DNA of 64,000 bases. Source: Harmothoe impar. Lineage: Eukaryota; Annelida; Polychaeta; Phyllodocida; Polynoidae. Shown here one piece after another: positions 18,593 through 31,371 of this stretch. Below the pieces are notes generated by a model. It ran no database searches. It was given only the letters and a program-made list of their open reading frames with translations, and was not told where the DNA came from. The translations under genes were made by a program, and so were the position numbers. The stretch covers positions 1,302,001 through 1,366,000 of the forward strand of contig OX381708.1 in NCBI GenBank assembly GCA_947462335.1, in the 5' to 3' direction. Every line of letters starts with the position of its first letter. The stretch's first letter is position 1.

Positions 18593-21500
18593 AATCCTCC
18601 TAGATTATCTAAACCCAATAGGTATGTCAAGTCCAACTACTAACTTTATAATAAAAAAGAGTTAAGAATTTATTTTGGAGGGAAATTATAACAAAAAGTG
18701 TAAAAGTTTCTGTATCTCTCTTAATATAAGAGCTACAGGGCTGAGACTCTGTCTATAGACTCCTTGTTTTATCCCCCACTATTACCAGCGCCCTAACGGC
18801 ATGGCTCCTAGTGAGCTGGCCTCAAACTCTTGGGGTCCCCAGTTCTATCCTGGGTGAAAACAGTTAGTGAATACAGAGCACATGGGCATAGTCAGTCTTT
18901 TTTATTTTAGTATATATAAAGTATGGAAATATACGATAGTACTGGTAGTTATTTATACATTTGAGGAATTTTAGCTCAGAGGATTCAGCCGCTTAATTTC
19001 AACTTGCCTGAGGTGGGGACTGTAGGAGGTACCAAAAAGATTTTGACCAACTCGCGCACCCCACCCATCCCCCCTGTTATTAAAATATGACCGATCAGTT
19101 TAAGTGGAACTTCATTTCTTTTACCAAAAAAAAAACGAAATGTAATGTCCAACAGAAAGTGATTTTCACCCCTCACACACAAAAAACATGCTGAAATTTC
19201 GCTATTTTCTGGTTATTATCGAAGAGGAGCTGTGTGGTCGACACCCTGACCAGGTACGCTGGATATCAACCATTCTGAAGCCAAAAACATGATTCGAGTC
19301 TGTAATGCCATAAATATGTAACGTCACACAGATATATTTTGGAAACTGTCTATAGGTGGCAAAATAACCATTCCCAGTTAGTTTTAACTCACAAAAAGGT
19401 GAAGGGGAGCAGCTTATCACAATTGACCAATTTACCCTCTCCCTTAACTTAAGACATACAATATATTGAAAATTAATATATTGTTTGAATTATAATGCAA
19501 AATGATGTGTAATGTCAAACATATTCAAGTCCTTACAAAACTATCTTTAAGGATCAGAGACAATTTCTTTCACCCACCATAACTAGCATTGGAAACCCTT
19601 ATAAGGAAGGTAGGTAGAAAACTGTGGTGCCTTTTAATAATATTGCAGGGGGGGGTTGAATTAATTTTTGTTGGCATAACATGAGAGCCTTTTGATAGAA
19701 CAAGGGCACTGGAGGAAATTTGGCCTAAAATTACCAGGTAGAAAATCTTTGATATGTTGGGTAACACATATACCGTATGAAAAATCTAATTTGGGAAGGT
19801 TTACGGTGCTCTAAGAGGACAGGGTGGACATAAGAAAAAACTCTAACCCTGTATTCCAATATTAAATACAATTCTTCACATATCAAATAACACATCATAA
19901 CACTGGATCTCACGTCAGTGGCCACACGTGCACAGACCTTAATTCACCAACTGTGATTGACTACATTTCATCCAAGTCACCGTATAAATCCACCAAACCA
20001 AACAGCAACTTTACATATTCTTGAGCTAGCCAAACACTAGCCAATACATTCAGTCAAAGTTTAAAGGTGATAAACCAAAACCAACATACCAACATAGGGC
20101 CTGGAAAATACTGCCGGTAGTATCAAAACTACAATTAGTAGGCCTACAGAGGCCTATAACTCATCTCACAGATGTTGGTGTGGGCCTACCAGGGACATAT
20201 CTTGGAATTGGGATAAAAGTGGGGTGGGGGGGGGTGGGGGTTGGCAATGTAGGCTACTGGGGGTATTGAAAAACTTTGTACAAGAAAATAGGGGGGGGGT
20301 GCATGCCCCCAGCCCACCTGCTCCGCCCCTGCCAAAATACATGGATTAAGCTTTAGACAAATTAAGCCTATACTTTATTACAGCCCTCCTGAGTAATTCG
20401 CCAGGGCTGCATTTAAGCATCTTGCCGACTATGGGGTTGAGACACTCCAGATTAGAGGTTCTGCATAATGCAGCAATACATTTTGTTGAGTCATGCCATC
20501 ATAAAAGGGTCAAGGGGCATTCATTTCCAGATTTGTCATTCTGTGTGAGTTTAATTTTCTTTGTTTATATATGGTTTAGAAATCAGTGATGACATGATTG
20601 GTGAACGTTCTCTAACCAGCACCCTGTCTCCCACCCTAGAATGATAGGACACTCAGCGCCCTGGTAAATAGGCCAAATGATAATCAGCCTCCATAAATGT
20701 AAGCCCTCCAAACAATAGGCCAAGCCGGCCCTATTTCCTGCCGGGTTGTACACAGGAATTTACGGTAATAAGTTACTAATATATTTATCATACATTGTAT
20801 CTTATTGGCCTTAGGGCTAATCTACACTTGGTAGATCTATGTATGTAGGATCTAAAATCTGATATCCCCTTCTATTGTCATGCCATGACAATATTTTAGA
20901 TATATTCAACACTGCATATTCTATTGGCAAAATTACATTCACCAATATGGTTTTCTGTATTGTACGGACACATGTATGTTTATGGAAACAAAAGCATACA
21001 TGTGCTAACTACTCGATTCAATCAATTTCAATTAACAAGGTTTTTATTCTGCAATCGTGAAAGATATAAAGCACATACAGTTATATTTCTTTCAATCGAA
21101 TTGCAGAGAAGGTGATACTTACAATGAATAATTAATTACTTTTGCATATTTGTCAATAAAAGCGACCTACCTACCCTTCATTTTTGGGGCCATGTTACCA
21201 GAACACAACAATGTTTTTTCTTGGCCTAGGTTCTACCAGAAGGCCCTACATGGCAACCAGTTATAGCTCAAACTCTTCCATATAGAGCAAAAATAAATAA
21301 AAGGTTGGTTTCCGGTAACATTGTCTGGCAAGATAGGCCCGGCCGTCTTCCTTCTTTGAAAATTTTTCCTAATTTTTTTTTTGCTTTCCACCTTTTTAGG
21401 GCCTGGTTTTAGAGTTTTTCATACAATCCTTTATAATGGCCAGATTTACAAACCGTAAAAAACAGCTAAATTTCCAGAAAGAATGTAACAAGGGGACCCG

Positions 21501-22441
21501 GCACTGTTTTGCTAGAATGGAATACCGGAAACAAACCTCGTTTTTTATTTGGCCCACACCAAACCCTTGCATAAACCACCAAGTACTGTGCATTGGGGGA
21601 ATTCCATAAGCTAAATTTTTATTTGATTTTAGCTATTTAGTAATGTAAAGCCGCACCCTATACCTGATACCAATATCATTATTGTATATCAAGTTCATAT
21701 ATGAAAAAGAAGCTTTTTTTTATAACAAAGTTTAATGTTAGAATGTGTTCTAAGAGTGTTGATTCCATGTAGCCATGTAATGTGGTCTGGTGTTGTTACA
21801 TGTTGGTTAAACACTCAGGTAACATCTGGACAACCGGCCACTAGACAACGCTAGTGGTGATTGTCATATGGCCTCTCTCTAATTATAAATAAGGGGACTG
21901 CTTTCTGTTAAAGGCAGTCCCCTTAGATGATGCCAGGTACACTTGGTAAAGCTCACACTAAGTATCTTACATTTAGGACAACCAACAGTATCAATTACCA
22001 CCAATCCGGTATGTCCTGAGATTTCATAGCTGCTTGTAAGTTGATGTGCTAAAGAGAACTTGACATTTACTACAACTGTTGGTTCTCCTTCATGGTTGTT
22101 GTCTCTTGGTTATCAAACATTAGCTAGACCAACTATAATAGTTATAAAAAATCACAGCATCTTACTTGCTATCGATCAGTATTGACAATGTTAACAAACA
22201 TGTCATTGATATACACTACAAAGTACCAATTTGGTCGAGTAAAAAGGAGAGACAGGGTGCCTTAAATTGTGACAAAGTACATGACTGAAATGCCACATTA
22301 AATCATTAATATGTTTCACCATTATAATGTAATTTCCATTCTGGATTTGTTTATATTAGAGACAAAATCAAATTGATCGATGTTCTCGCCCAAGCACATG
22401 CAAACAAAACCAGAGAAATGAAGACACCCAAATTTTTACAC
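18593..22441. other. Intergenic DNA
   Basis: No convincing gene. A degraded tRNA-like segment lies near 18,800-18,870. G-runs occur at 20,218-20,240 and 20,290-20,300. A dispersed repeat lies at 21,014-21,135 (entered separately). The rest is AT-rich with scattered short frames. Confidence 0.45.
21014..21135. repeat. Dispersed repeat copy
   Basis: Resembles the left end of the element inserted in the 20-bp minisatellite (2,495-2,620): CAATTTCAATTAACAAGG then TTTTTATTCTGC, followed by ATAAA-rich sequence and AGAAGGTGATACTTACAAT. Same orientation. Only this end is recognisable. Confidence 0.6.
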
Positions 22442-23545
22442 TTAGACTATTCGGCTTGATGTTTTCCCCACAGGATAATTTTGTGATTTGTGCACCCACA
22501 TCAGATCTTTTGGCCACTTTGATGAACATTGTGTTGAGCCAAGATCAGTATTCCACGCAGATGGTGTTTTTGAAGGGAACATTTTTGTATATCCTTCACT
22601 CCTTAGGAATTCAAACATTCTTGTCACCAAACGCTTGTCCTCAGAGTCTGGAACCTGTGTCCCACACAAAGAAATCTGTATTGTTATCTCCATGAAAATG
22701 AAGGGAACTTGTATTGCCTTAAAGAAGCTTGAAGCTTTAGACAAAGCCAGGTGTTCAGCTCCCTCAATATCCATCTTCAATACAGCAGTGGTTATATTTC
22801 TGGCCTGTACCAGTGGAACTAGATCATCCATGTAGACACTCATGGCAGAGGGGCACGTCACATTGACACAGGCTGTTTTACCTTCCCACATGCTGGTTCC
22901 TCCTTTGTTCTCAGAATATGTTTTGAAGAATACCCTCTCTCGCTTGTCAGCAACTGCATTTGTGACTAGATCTACATGTTTTTCAAAGGCATTGATCCTG
23001 ATGGACTTGTGTAATCGTCGGAAGTTAATTTCCAATGGTTCAATTGCTATTACCTGACGTCCCATACTTGCTCCTATCAGCGTGTATACTCCAAGATTAG
23101 CCCCAATGTCAATAACATCAAAGTTCAAGTTAGACCTAAGGATATTCTGGAACAAGGTCATCAGCCCTGGCTCCCAATAACCCTGACGCTTCAGCATTCC
23201 AGACACATAAGCATCATGTTTAATGTCATGGATGCAGATTTTTGGGCGTTTGGGGATTTTCAATGGAACGCACAGGAATTTGTCTTTGGGAACTTCTGTT
23301 AAATCAAAGACATTGATAATGTCATGCGAATTATCTCTTTGTTTTCCAGTTTCATTGACTGTAGACCTGTTAAATATATTTGTTATAACATCCCGAGATG
23401 TAAATGAACTTGGATGTGATGTATTGCAGTGGCAGTGTTGTTTTCTCACATAGAAACTATCTATGAACAAATGCATCATTGCATGTACAATCACAATTGC
23501 ATATAGTGCCTTAACTAGCAGTGACTTAACCTTCTTTAGCCTCAT
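22442..23545 (-). CDS. FkbM-family methyltransferase, type II membrane protein
   Basis: A 367-residue protein starting at ATG 23,545. The longer open frame upstream lacks an ATG and runs into a likely splice acceptor. After a short basic N-terminus (MRLKKVK) come a hydrophobic signal anchor (about residues 8-27) and a luminal stem with N-glycosylation sequons. The catalytic part shows FkbM hallmarks: the SAM-binding motif VIDIGANLGVYTLIGA (about 143-158), an acidic IEPLEINF strand (about 167), and LKMDIEGAEHLAL (about 260). Such proteins methylate O- or N-positions on small molecules or glycans; the substrate is unknown, and the anchor predicts Golgi/ER lumen. The coding region appears to be one exon. 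Family assignment is firm; substrate and location are inference. Confidence 0.9.
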   Translation of the reverse strand: MRLKKVKSLLVKALYAIVIVHAMMHLFIDSFYVRKQHCHCNTSHPSSFTSRDVITNIFNRSTVNETGKQRDNSHDIINVFDLTEVPKDKFLCVPLKIPKRPKICIHDIKHDAYVSGMLKRQGYWEPGLMTLFQNILRSNLNFDVIDIGANLGVYTLIGASMGRQVIAIEPLEINFRRLHKSIRINAFEKHVDLVTNAVADKRERVFFKTYSENKGGTSMWEGKTACVNVTCPSAMSVYMDDLVPLVQARNITTAVLKMDIEGAEHLALSKASSFFKAIQVPFIFMEITIQISLCGTQVPDSEDKRLVTRMFEFLRSEGYTKMFPSKTPSAWNTDLGSTQCSSKWPKDLMWVHKSQNYPVGKTSSRIV

Positions 23546-23593
23546 ATTGTGCACTTCAAAAAACTTCACTTGGTTGGTACCCTTTCACTTTGA

Positions 23594-23612
23594 CTGAAAT
23601 AAACAAAACAAT
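23594..23612 (-). other. Probable splice acceptor upstream of the FkbM gene
   Basis: On the minus strand TTGTTTTGTTTATTTCAG is a pyrimidine-rich tract ending in AG, about 48 bp before the ATG at 23,545. This suggests an intron in the 5' UTR. The donor and first exon are not identified. Confidence 0.5.
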
Positions 23613-25619
23613 AATGGAGTTATATTTATCATATTGGGACAATTGTTGGGATTTTCACAATTTGGGATAGCCCACATGACCAGGGGTTTATCTGCTAGAT
23701 GTACTTGCAGCTTGAATTTTACTCGTAACCTAGCACTCCAGACAAGAGTTTAAATTTAAGGTTGATCGCTACTCATTGAATATGGACTACTGCGCAGCTC
23801 TCTGTGCATATAACTTAAAATTGTCAGAATAGGCTAAAATTGGCAAACTGGATTCATATACATGTACACTAAGCCATATCCGAAAATTGGACAATTCCGT
23901 GCAAAATTGTGCATTTTATTCCACTTTAAATGTTTGCTATTTTTGGAGCCCGTGATATTTGCTATTTTTAACATAAATTAGAATATTGGAATTATTTACC
24001 AATAAATCATTATGGAGATTGATATAGATCTCATCACTGTGCTTCAAACAACCACGAGTACAAAATATATACATTTTTTACCCCTATCCTTGGCCTTTAA
24101 CCCATTATTTTGGCCTTTAAATAGGACCTTTAGACAGTTTTTGACCTATTTTTTTACTTTTAAGGCCCAAAACCCTAAAAATATGCGGGGGACCCCCTAT
24201 CAAAATTACTTTTTTATGTTAGCATATGATCTAAACAATTTTTTGAGAAAGTAAAAAAAAAAGTCTATGAATTTTTTCGCTATTTTTTAAGCTTTTGTTG
24301 ACAAATTTAGCATCAAATTTAATCTATCGTCCTAGAACCACCACTTTTTTTCCACAATAGGGTTGTTTTTGGACCATAATTTTATTTTTCCCATTTAAGG
24401 ACACAATATAGGATTATTCATTCCAAACATAACATTGATGTGGGCAGTGGTTCACTAAGAAAAAAAACGTGAAAATTTTTAATTTTTTGGTATTTTTTGC
24501 CAAAAATAGAAAATACTTTTTTTTTCAAAAATCTCTTATAAAAAAAGGAGCTCGGGACCCCCCCCCCTATTTTTTTTCCATTTTCCATTTTCCAATGATC
24601 TAAACTACCATTAGGCAAAAAATTAGGAAATTCTATGGATGAAAAGTTAAGAGTAGCGATCAACCTTTAAGCATTCTATTGTTTACTACTGAATTCAAAG
24701 ATTGACCTGTATATATTTTTCAAAAATAACCCCAAGCATTCAAAATCACTCGGCCAAATTTAAAAGGTCTATTTCAGGTAACCGAATCTGCAAAACAGCT
24801 GACAGAATAGACCATTTTGGCAAGAAGGGATGGCTTTAGAACTATGTTATTAACATGTATGTTGTAATATGTTATTATAAGTGGATCATACCTGTGTATT
24901 TCTTCACCAATTTGTGTTATTCCCCATGCGTCCCCTCCACGTGTTGACCCTAGTCCCTCTGTGTGCGGTCTGACACTTGCCATGCATGGTGCAGCATACA
25001 GCTTGGAGATCTAGGACTGCAAGCTGCTTGGAGAGTGGTACCAGGTACTAGCCTTGAGGCAGGCTACTTAAATCCCACAGCATCACCAGTCAAACACTGG
25101 TGTATTCCATGTTAAATATGCACAGAACCATGCTTTATTCATATTACCTCCAAACTTCTCAGTCATGTTAACAGGTGAAATACTTGATGACTTACTAGTA
25201 GATGTCATAGAGACAGCTGCACACTGGCGTAATGCCTGTTAATTAGTTGTATAACAAATGTGGTGTTTATGTCAATGTTGTGATATTCATCATGCCCTCA
25301 AGGGTTTTTTTTTACTAAAGGTGCCCCCACCACGTCACCATCCCAGCTAGAAAATTACCATAGAAAAACTATAGTTAACGCTATAGTTTACTGCAGTAAA
25401 TTTACTGTAGTGTTTTCATCCACCATTAGTGAGGTCCCTTAGCCTCAAATTTGGGGCATATCATTACCGGAGTGACAAAAGCGCCAAATTTCTCATAGGT
25501 GTTCATTTGGTCATAAAGATTCATTTTAGCCTAGGTTGCATCTTCAAAACAAATTGGTAACCATGGAAACAGCCTAAATCCAAGATGGCCGCCAAATTAG
25601 CCAAAAACACATCTCCCAT
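23613..25619. other. Intergenic DNA with dispersed repeat
   Basis: No gene seen. The AT-rich stretch 24,060-24,660 carries motifs shared with 5,020-5,260 (ATGCGGGGGACCCCC, GAGCTCGGGACCCCC) and a GGCCTTT / AAGGCCCAAAACCC pattern that recurs at 47,380-47,560. It is probably an old interspersed repeat. Nothing else recognised. Confidence 0.45.
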
Positions 25620-26175
25620 ATTGTCGCTATACAAATTTGAACCATACCTACCCCCCCTAAATTGGCCCTGGGAATCCAATGGTATTATTGGTTTGTTGCT
25701 TGGTTGAGCGGTTTCTTAGCAACAGTCATTTTAAATATGTATTTCCTTAGTTACACAGACTTAATGATTACTTAGCTCAATTTCAATGATACCTACCCCC
25801 ACTGAAATGGCCCCTAGGATTTTAACAGTGTTATTCAAAAGTTGCTAGGGCCAGCGGTTACTTAGCTACAGCCATTCCATTTGTTTATTTGCATAGCAAC
25901 ACATCGTTTGCAGGCAGATAGCTCAATTTCAATGACACCTACCCCCACCAAATTGACTGCTAAGATTTTAACAGTATTATTCATTGGTTGCTAGGGCCAA
26001 TGGTTGCTTAGCAACAGCTATTCCAGTTATTTATTTGCATAGCAACACAGGGTTTACAGGTATATCACTCAATTTCAATGACACCTACCCCCTTAAATTG
26101 ACAATTGTCATTTGTATAGGGTCAATCCCATCTTACTAGGGCCAGTATATGCCTAGTCACAGCCATTTTAATTGA
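25620..26175. repeat. Degenerate tandem repeat, about 140 bp period
   Basis: About 3.5 diverged copies, each with CTCAATTTCAATGACACCTA, then CCCCC, TTTTAACAGTATTATTCA, GTTGCTAGGGCCAATGGTTG, CTTAGCAACAGC and TTTGCATAGCAACAC. Noncoding. Confidence 0.8.
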
Positions 26176-27773
26176 TTAATTCTAAAATTGACTAAAAATA
26201 AATACTGTAAAACCTCACATAGAAGCCGTGACTAGTACACAAGTCAGATCGCTAGTATGGCTTATACACAAGTTTTTTTTTCAAATTTTGCTTCAGAAAA
26301 GACCTTGAAATGACCTATATGACCATGGCCTTACACTCTTCCACTACATATACTGCGCAGTGTGGCTCTGTATAAGGGGAAGGGGGCCGGCTCAGCATTG
26401 CTATAACACCTCAACAGCCCCCCCCCCTCCACACACACCTCATCTGAAGGTCTATTGTTATTATCATGTGTACCAATCACCAATGAGCAGGTATCTCCCT
26501 ACGCTATATTAAAGGCAAAACCCTTGCTGCCCCTGCAGTAGCAGTCAGAGCTGAGCGAAGACCAGAACTCTGGGCATAAGAGGTTGGGGGTATAAGATGC
26601 AGACCATCAGCACATCATAATACATGTAGGCCTAAAGCTGAATAGCACCATGATCTGAAAGCAGTGTGAGACTAGACACTCACTTGGTTGATGGCAGCTC
26701 CTACCGTACAAGGGAGAGGAAGATCTGACCATCAATGCACGCTTCACTTTACATTTCCTCTCAATGCAATACAACATCAATTTGGTACATCTATCTACAT
26801 GCCTTTAGAAGGAATCTCTCTATCAGATTATAACTCTAGATCTAGTTTATTCCACCAATTTGCGAGAAACTTCATAAATTAGTTATGGTATAGGGTGCAA
26901 ATAGTAGCTGTGATTCATACCCTCCTATCCTGCAGTGCACTCTGCTAGTACTGGCACCAATATCTCATGTTTAGAATGTGGGAATGGCTGCCTCAGTAAC
27001 CAGAAAGTAGAGAACATCACTTTTACACTCCACATACAGAATTCTAGCACCAAAGTCATTGTTTCAGCCTATTCCCGAAGAAACGTGGAGTTATCACCAG
27101 CCCTACTAGTAGAATGCCCTTTGCACTTACAACCGCCAGCCAGTAAAAGATATTCATAGGTAAATTGGATATTGAACTCCCAAAAACAATCAAACACAGG
27201 TATTTGACTTCTTTTATGCCATGGCAGTTTGTCATACAATAAAACACCACCATATTGCGATAAATGAAGCAGTAGAGTCTAAAGTATACATTCTCCTTAT
27301 GAAAAAAATCTGGACTCCTCCATAAAGCGTCTTCGAAACACACGTTGAACAAATCATAAGAGAATTTAGACACAGCTACTTTGTGAACACCTTGGTTTAA
27401 CAAGCGTGCTTTGAAATACAAACTATCGCTCGCTTGTATCACCTCCCATGTAAAGATCAGCTCACAGTTACAGCGTGTTAGCATTGTGATTTTTTCTTAC
27501 ACCAACTTAGTACCAATCAACACACACTAGTTGCCACCGAGAGTCAAAACAGTTGTCCACGACGTGATAAACAACCTTGTTTATTTGAAAGACGAGGACA
27601 TGAATCACATAATTATGTTATTATGGAAATTGATTTTCTTATTTCAAGCTTACTAGTATGCAATAAAGGAGTTGTATAGAAAGCCCACTATGATTTTAAT
27701 CCCTGCAAGTACATTCATAGGATTGCTAAGCTCTCTTCACATTGTTATAATTACTGATCAAGACTATAGAATA
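26176..27773. other. Intergenic DNA
   Basis: No supported gene. A 142-codon minus-strand frame at 27,056-27,484 has no known motif and no supporting splice or polyadenylation signal, so I leave it uncalled. No repeat stands out. Confidence 0.4.
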
Positions 27774-28728
27774 GGGTAGATTCACCACTTTCGGACACTA
27801 GTTGGCAGTGGGAATGTTACTAATTTTCTTAGGGCTATAGATATGTTTATATTTCACTTAGAGCTATAAGTAGGATATATGGAGAGAGGAGTATTAGGGC
27901 ATTATAACCAATAAAATATTATTGCATCAAATGAACAATGGAATGAGCTATTTATCATCAAAGTTAGGAGATTTTAAGTCCCAAATTCACCTGAAGTCGG
28001 ACACTTTGGGTTTCTATTATTCTCTTTGAGTAAGAGTGAATGATCTGTCTTACTGATATAGCAGAAATACTATAATTCATCAAGCCTTCATTTCATATCA
28101 AAGTTATTTAATACATTTGCCTTTCTAATATAGTTTTAGTACTGTTGAACATACAAAACGTAGAAATTATATATTTACTTTCCTTACATTAATATGAATT
28201 CAGCCTTCACAATCTGAGAATATATTTTGAGTCACACAGATTGATAGTATGTACTAGGATAGCAATAGTTTTACATTATTTATATCTTAGAGGTGAAGAA
28301 AAACACAAGGTTCAGTTATGTCAGGCTCAAGGTATAATTACATGATATCTTTGAATAATCGTTTCTGCTTTTTAGTAAATAGTTTTCAACTATTATGTAC
28401 ATCAGAATACAATAACTTTCTGTCCAACTCATAATATATTGGTTAGGTGCATATGTAACAGCCAGATCTAGTCTGACAGCTCCTGTCCGACTTAAGGTAT
28501 CATATAATTTTGCAAATCAGACATTAGCTCCTCACCCTGAAACATGCCCACTTGAGGGACATGCAGATGATTGTTTTAAAGACATGTCATATCCTTTGTT
28601 GGTGAGAAAAACACCTAAATTCTATCGTGTTGTCCATACAAATGTCAAATGAACTAGGATTATTTATGCTTTCTAATGATAAAGGTGTCCGACATAAGGT
28701 ATGTGTCCGTCTTTGGGTGAATCTACCC
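27774..28728. mobile_element. Non-autonomous TIR element, 955 bp
   Basis: Imperfect terminal inverted repeats of about 26 bp: left GGGTAGATTCACCACTTTCG, right ending GGGTGAATCTACCC. Flanked by AATA on both sides (27,770-27,773 and 28,729-28,732), a probable 4-bp target duplication. Internal copies of TGTCCGACTTAAGGTAT-like sequence (about 28,013, 28,484, 28,685) echo the subterminal region. No transposase coding: a MITE-like element. Confidence 0.8.
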
Positions 28729-28732
28729 AATA

Positions 28733-29085
28733 GCTCATGTGCAATGTGTGGTGTAATGGGAAGTCTAGTCGCCTGCCTGCGAAGTGACTTCTAGGAAATT
28801 GAGACAGTTCATGCCTGATAAACCACATAGATATATCCCAGATGAAGGCGGAGAGGTTGCCAGGAGACCTCACCTGGGAGTTACAAGCTAAACATCACTT
28901 TAAGATGATTGTGGAATCTGGTGTTTAGTCGAACAGTTTGAGAAAGGCAGAAATATGAAAATTGAGACAAGAAGGGAAAGCAGTCCCTGATTTACATAAC
29001 TGTTGTCGCTTCTAACTGATACTTTGTTCTCCAGAGCGGTTCACTTCTCCATGGTACTTACTTCTTGATGGGATCACAACACGGT
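28733..29085. other. Intergenic DNA, nothing recognised
   Basis: Unique sequence between the TIR element and the 32-bp array. No supported gene. Confidence 0.4.
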
Positions 29086-29560
29086 GGTACTCACCCCTCA
29101 TGTATCCAGTACTAGTGACAGGACACCCCTCATGTATCCAGTACTAGTGACAGGACACCCCTCATGTAGTCAGTACTAGTGACGGGACACCCCTCATGTA
29201 GTCAGTACTGGTGACAGGACACACCTCATGTAGTCAGTACTAGTGACAGGACACCCCTCATGTATCCAGTACTAGTGACAGGACACCCCTCATGTATCCA
29301 GTACTAGTGACAGGACACCCCTCATGTATCCAGTACTAGTGACAGGACACCCCTCATGTATCCAGTACTAGTGACAGGACACACCTCATGTATCCAGTAC
29401 TAGTGACAGGACACCCCTCATGTATCCAGTACTAGTGACAGGACACCCCTCATGTATCCAGTACTAGTGACAGGACACCCCTCATGTAGTCAGTACTAGT
29501 GACAGGACACCCCTCATGTATCCAGTACTAGTGACAGGACACCCCTCATGTATTCAGTAC
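29086..29560. repeat. 32-bp minisatellite, left part
   Basis: About 15 copies of a 32-bp unit (GTACTAGTGACAGGACACCC then CTCATGTATCCA). ATCC, AGTC and ATTC variants occur before CAGTACTAG. The same array resumes at 30,239 after an inserted element. Confidence 0.95.
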
Positions 29561-29562
29561 TA

Positions 29563-30236
29563 TAGTCCGTGGCACCAAGAAAGGGACTATTGAATTAGGC
29601 TTGTTTTCTATGTGAAATAGCATGTAGAAACAATTCGAATGGGCACAAAATATTTCCTGATGAAGAGCTAAACACATACACATGAGAATAAATGTTTACA
29701 ATCAGGGAAATTGTTCATTCTCTTGCTGGTATAGTGCAGTTTCACGACAATATTGGTAAACACTCTTTATTGCACACTGGAAGTATAGGGAATATCATCA
29801 AAATTTTCCCAAAATGCAGATTTTAAGCAATTTTTGAATATTTCGATCTCACTTTGTGGAAAGGCTCACATTTGCATTTCTTTAACCAGAATGTTCTAAA
29901 TGATACCATTGTGAAGAAAAAATTGTTCCCTCATCTATTTGATCACAAATTCCATCTCTGACAGTGTATTTCAATTTCTATAGGTGCTAATGCAAATCAA
30001 AGTCAGCAAAAATACAACATTTCAGAAATGTTTCTTGGGTATTTACAAATTTCACAATTACCCACATTTCTCCAGAGAAACATGACATTGTCATTACCTT
30101 AAACTACAGAGTCTTGGCTAAAAAACGTTTTTTACATGAACATGATGCGACTACTAGTGCCAAAGAAGTGGATCATTACATGAAATGCAAAAGGACAAAC
30201 ATAGTTTGGCAGTCCCTTTCTTGGTGCCACAGACTA
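29563..30236. mobile_element. 674-bp TIR element inserted in the 32-bp minisatellite
   Basis: Terminal inverted repeats of 26 bp with one mismatch: left TAGTCCGTGGCACCAAGAAA then GGGACT, right AGTCCC then TTTCTTGGTGCCACAGACTA. The array unit GTACTAGTGAC is split as GTACTA / TAGTGAC, giving a TA target duplication (29,561-29,562 and 30,237-30,238) as in Tc1/mariner-type elements. The interior is AT-rich and noncoding. The target site is known exactly because the array supplies the empty site. Confidence 0.92.
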
Positions 30237-30238
30237 TA

Positions 30239-30570
30239 GTGACAGGACACCCCTCATGTATCAAGTACTAGTGACAGGACACCCCTCATGTATTCAGTAC
30301 TAGTGACAGAACACCCCTCATGTATCCAGTACTAGTGACAGGACACCCCTCATGTATCCAGTACTAGTGACAGGACACACCCCTCATGTATCCAGTAATA
30401 GTGACAGGACACCCCTCATGTATCCAGTACTAGTGACAGGACACCCCTCATGTAGTCAGTACTAGTGACAGGACACCCCTCATGTAGTCAGTACTAGTGA
30501 CAGGACACCCCTCATGTATTCAGTACTAGTGACAGGACACCCCTCATGTAGTCAGTACTAGTGATAGGAC
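30239..30570. repeat. 32-bp minisatellite, right part
   Basis: About ten more units of the array at 29,086-29,560, with one unit carrying a CACA insertion near 30,375. Confidence 0.95.
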
Positions 30571-31371
30571 AGTGAGCCTGCTTTGGCTAGCTAGTTCCTA
30601 TTATACCAGACATACTGGACAATTATTTTGAGTTAATTCATGATGTTCGACACAAATGAAAAATAATAAAGAGTTATCCGTAACACTGTTCATCATCCAC
30701 TCACAATGTGTCCATGAATGATTGACCGTCATCCATGAATGACCTGGTGCAACCATTGCCTCTGTCTGAATGTAATATTAACCACTGCTCCCACCCAACA
30801 TGTGATATTTATCATTACCAAGCGGAGCACCACCAGTTCAGCAATCAGCGGTATTACAAGGGATCTAAGACTGGAGGGTAGCACCACTAACTTGTGGGTA
30901 ATCAGGTTAGTTATTGGATAAGCTTATTAAGTTTGGCCTCTTGCAGACACGGTTAAAGAGAAACCAGTTCTGTGCTGTGTTGTGTTGGCATGCATGACTT
31001 ATACCTCCCCATGTTGGCGGGACTAGTTATGACTCTTATAGACAATGTTACACCAACCTGAAGTCTGGTGTGCTGTTAGTGACAAAGACACTGATGCTAA
31101 CATATAAAGTTGGCTGTAGGAATGTAGACCTCTTGCCGTATCCTACTGTGTGTTGCTCCCCTCATACTTACAGGTTAGCCAGTCACAGGTTAGTGCTTTA
31201 TTCACAGAGTTTATATTCTGTACATTGTCAAAGAATGAGAGAATAACATTGGTCCAGTTATGATAGCCATGTGTAAGTACGTGTGGAGGTGGATGGTGTG
31301 GGGAGGTTGGAGGAGGGCAGGGGAGGGGCAAGTGGACACACATGGAGGACAGTGGAATACCGCAACCCGCC
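30571..31371. other. Intergenic DNA
   Basis: Nothing recognised apart from scattered short frames. No RNA gene, no conserved motif. Confidence 0.4.

Noticed and set aside
27056..27484. 142-codon minus-strand frame with hydrophobic C-terminus
   Set aside because: No recognised motif, no splice or polyadenylation support, and ordinary length for chance in AT-rich DNA. Kept only as a note.
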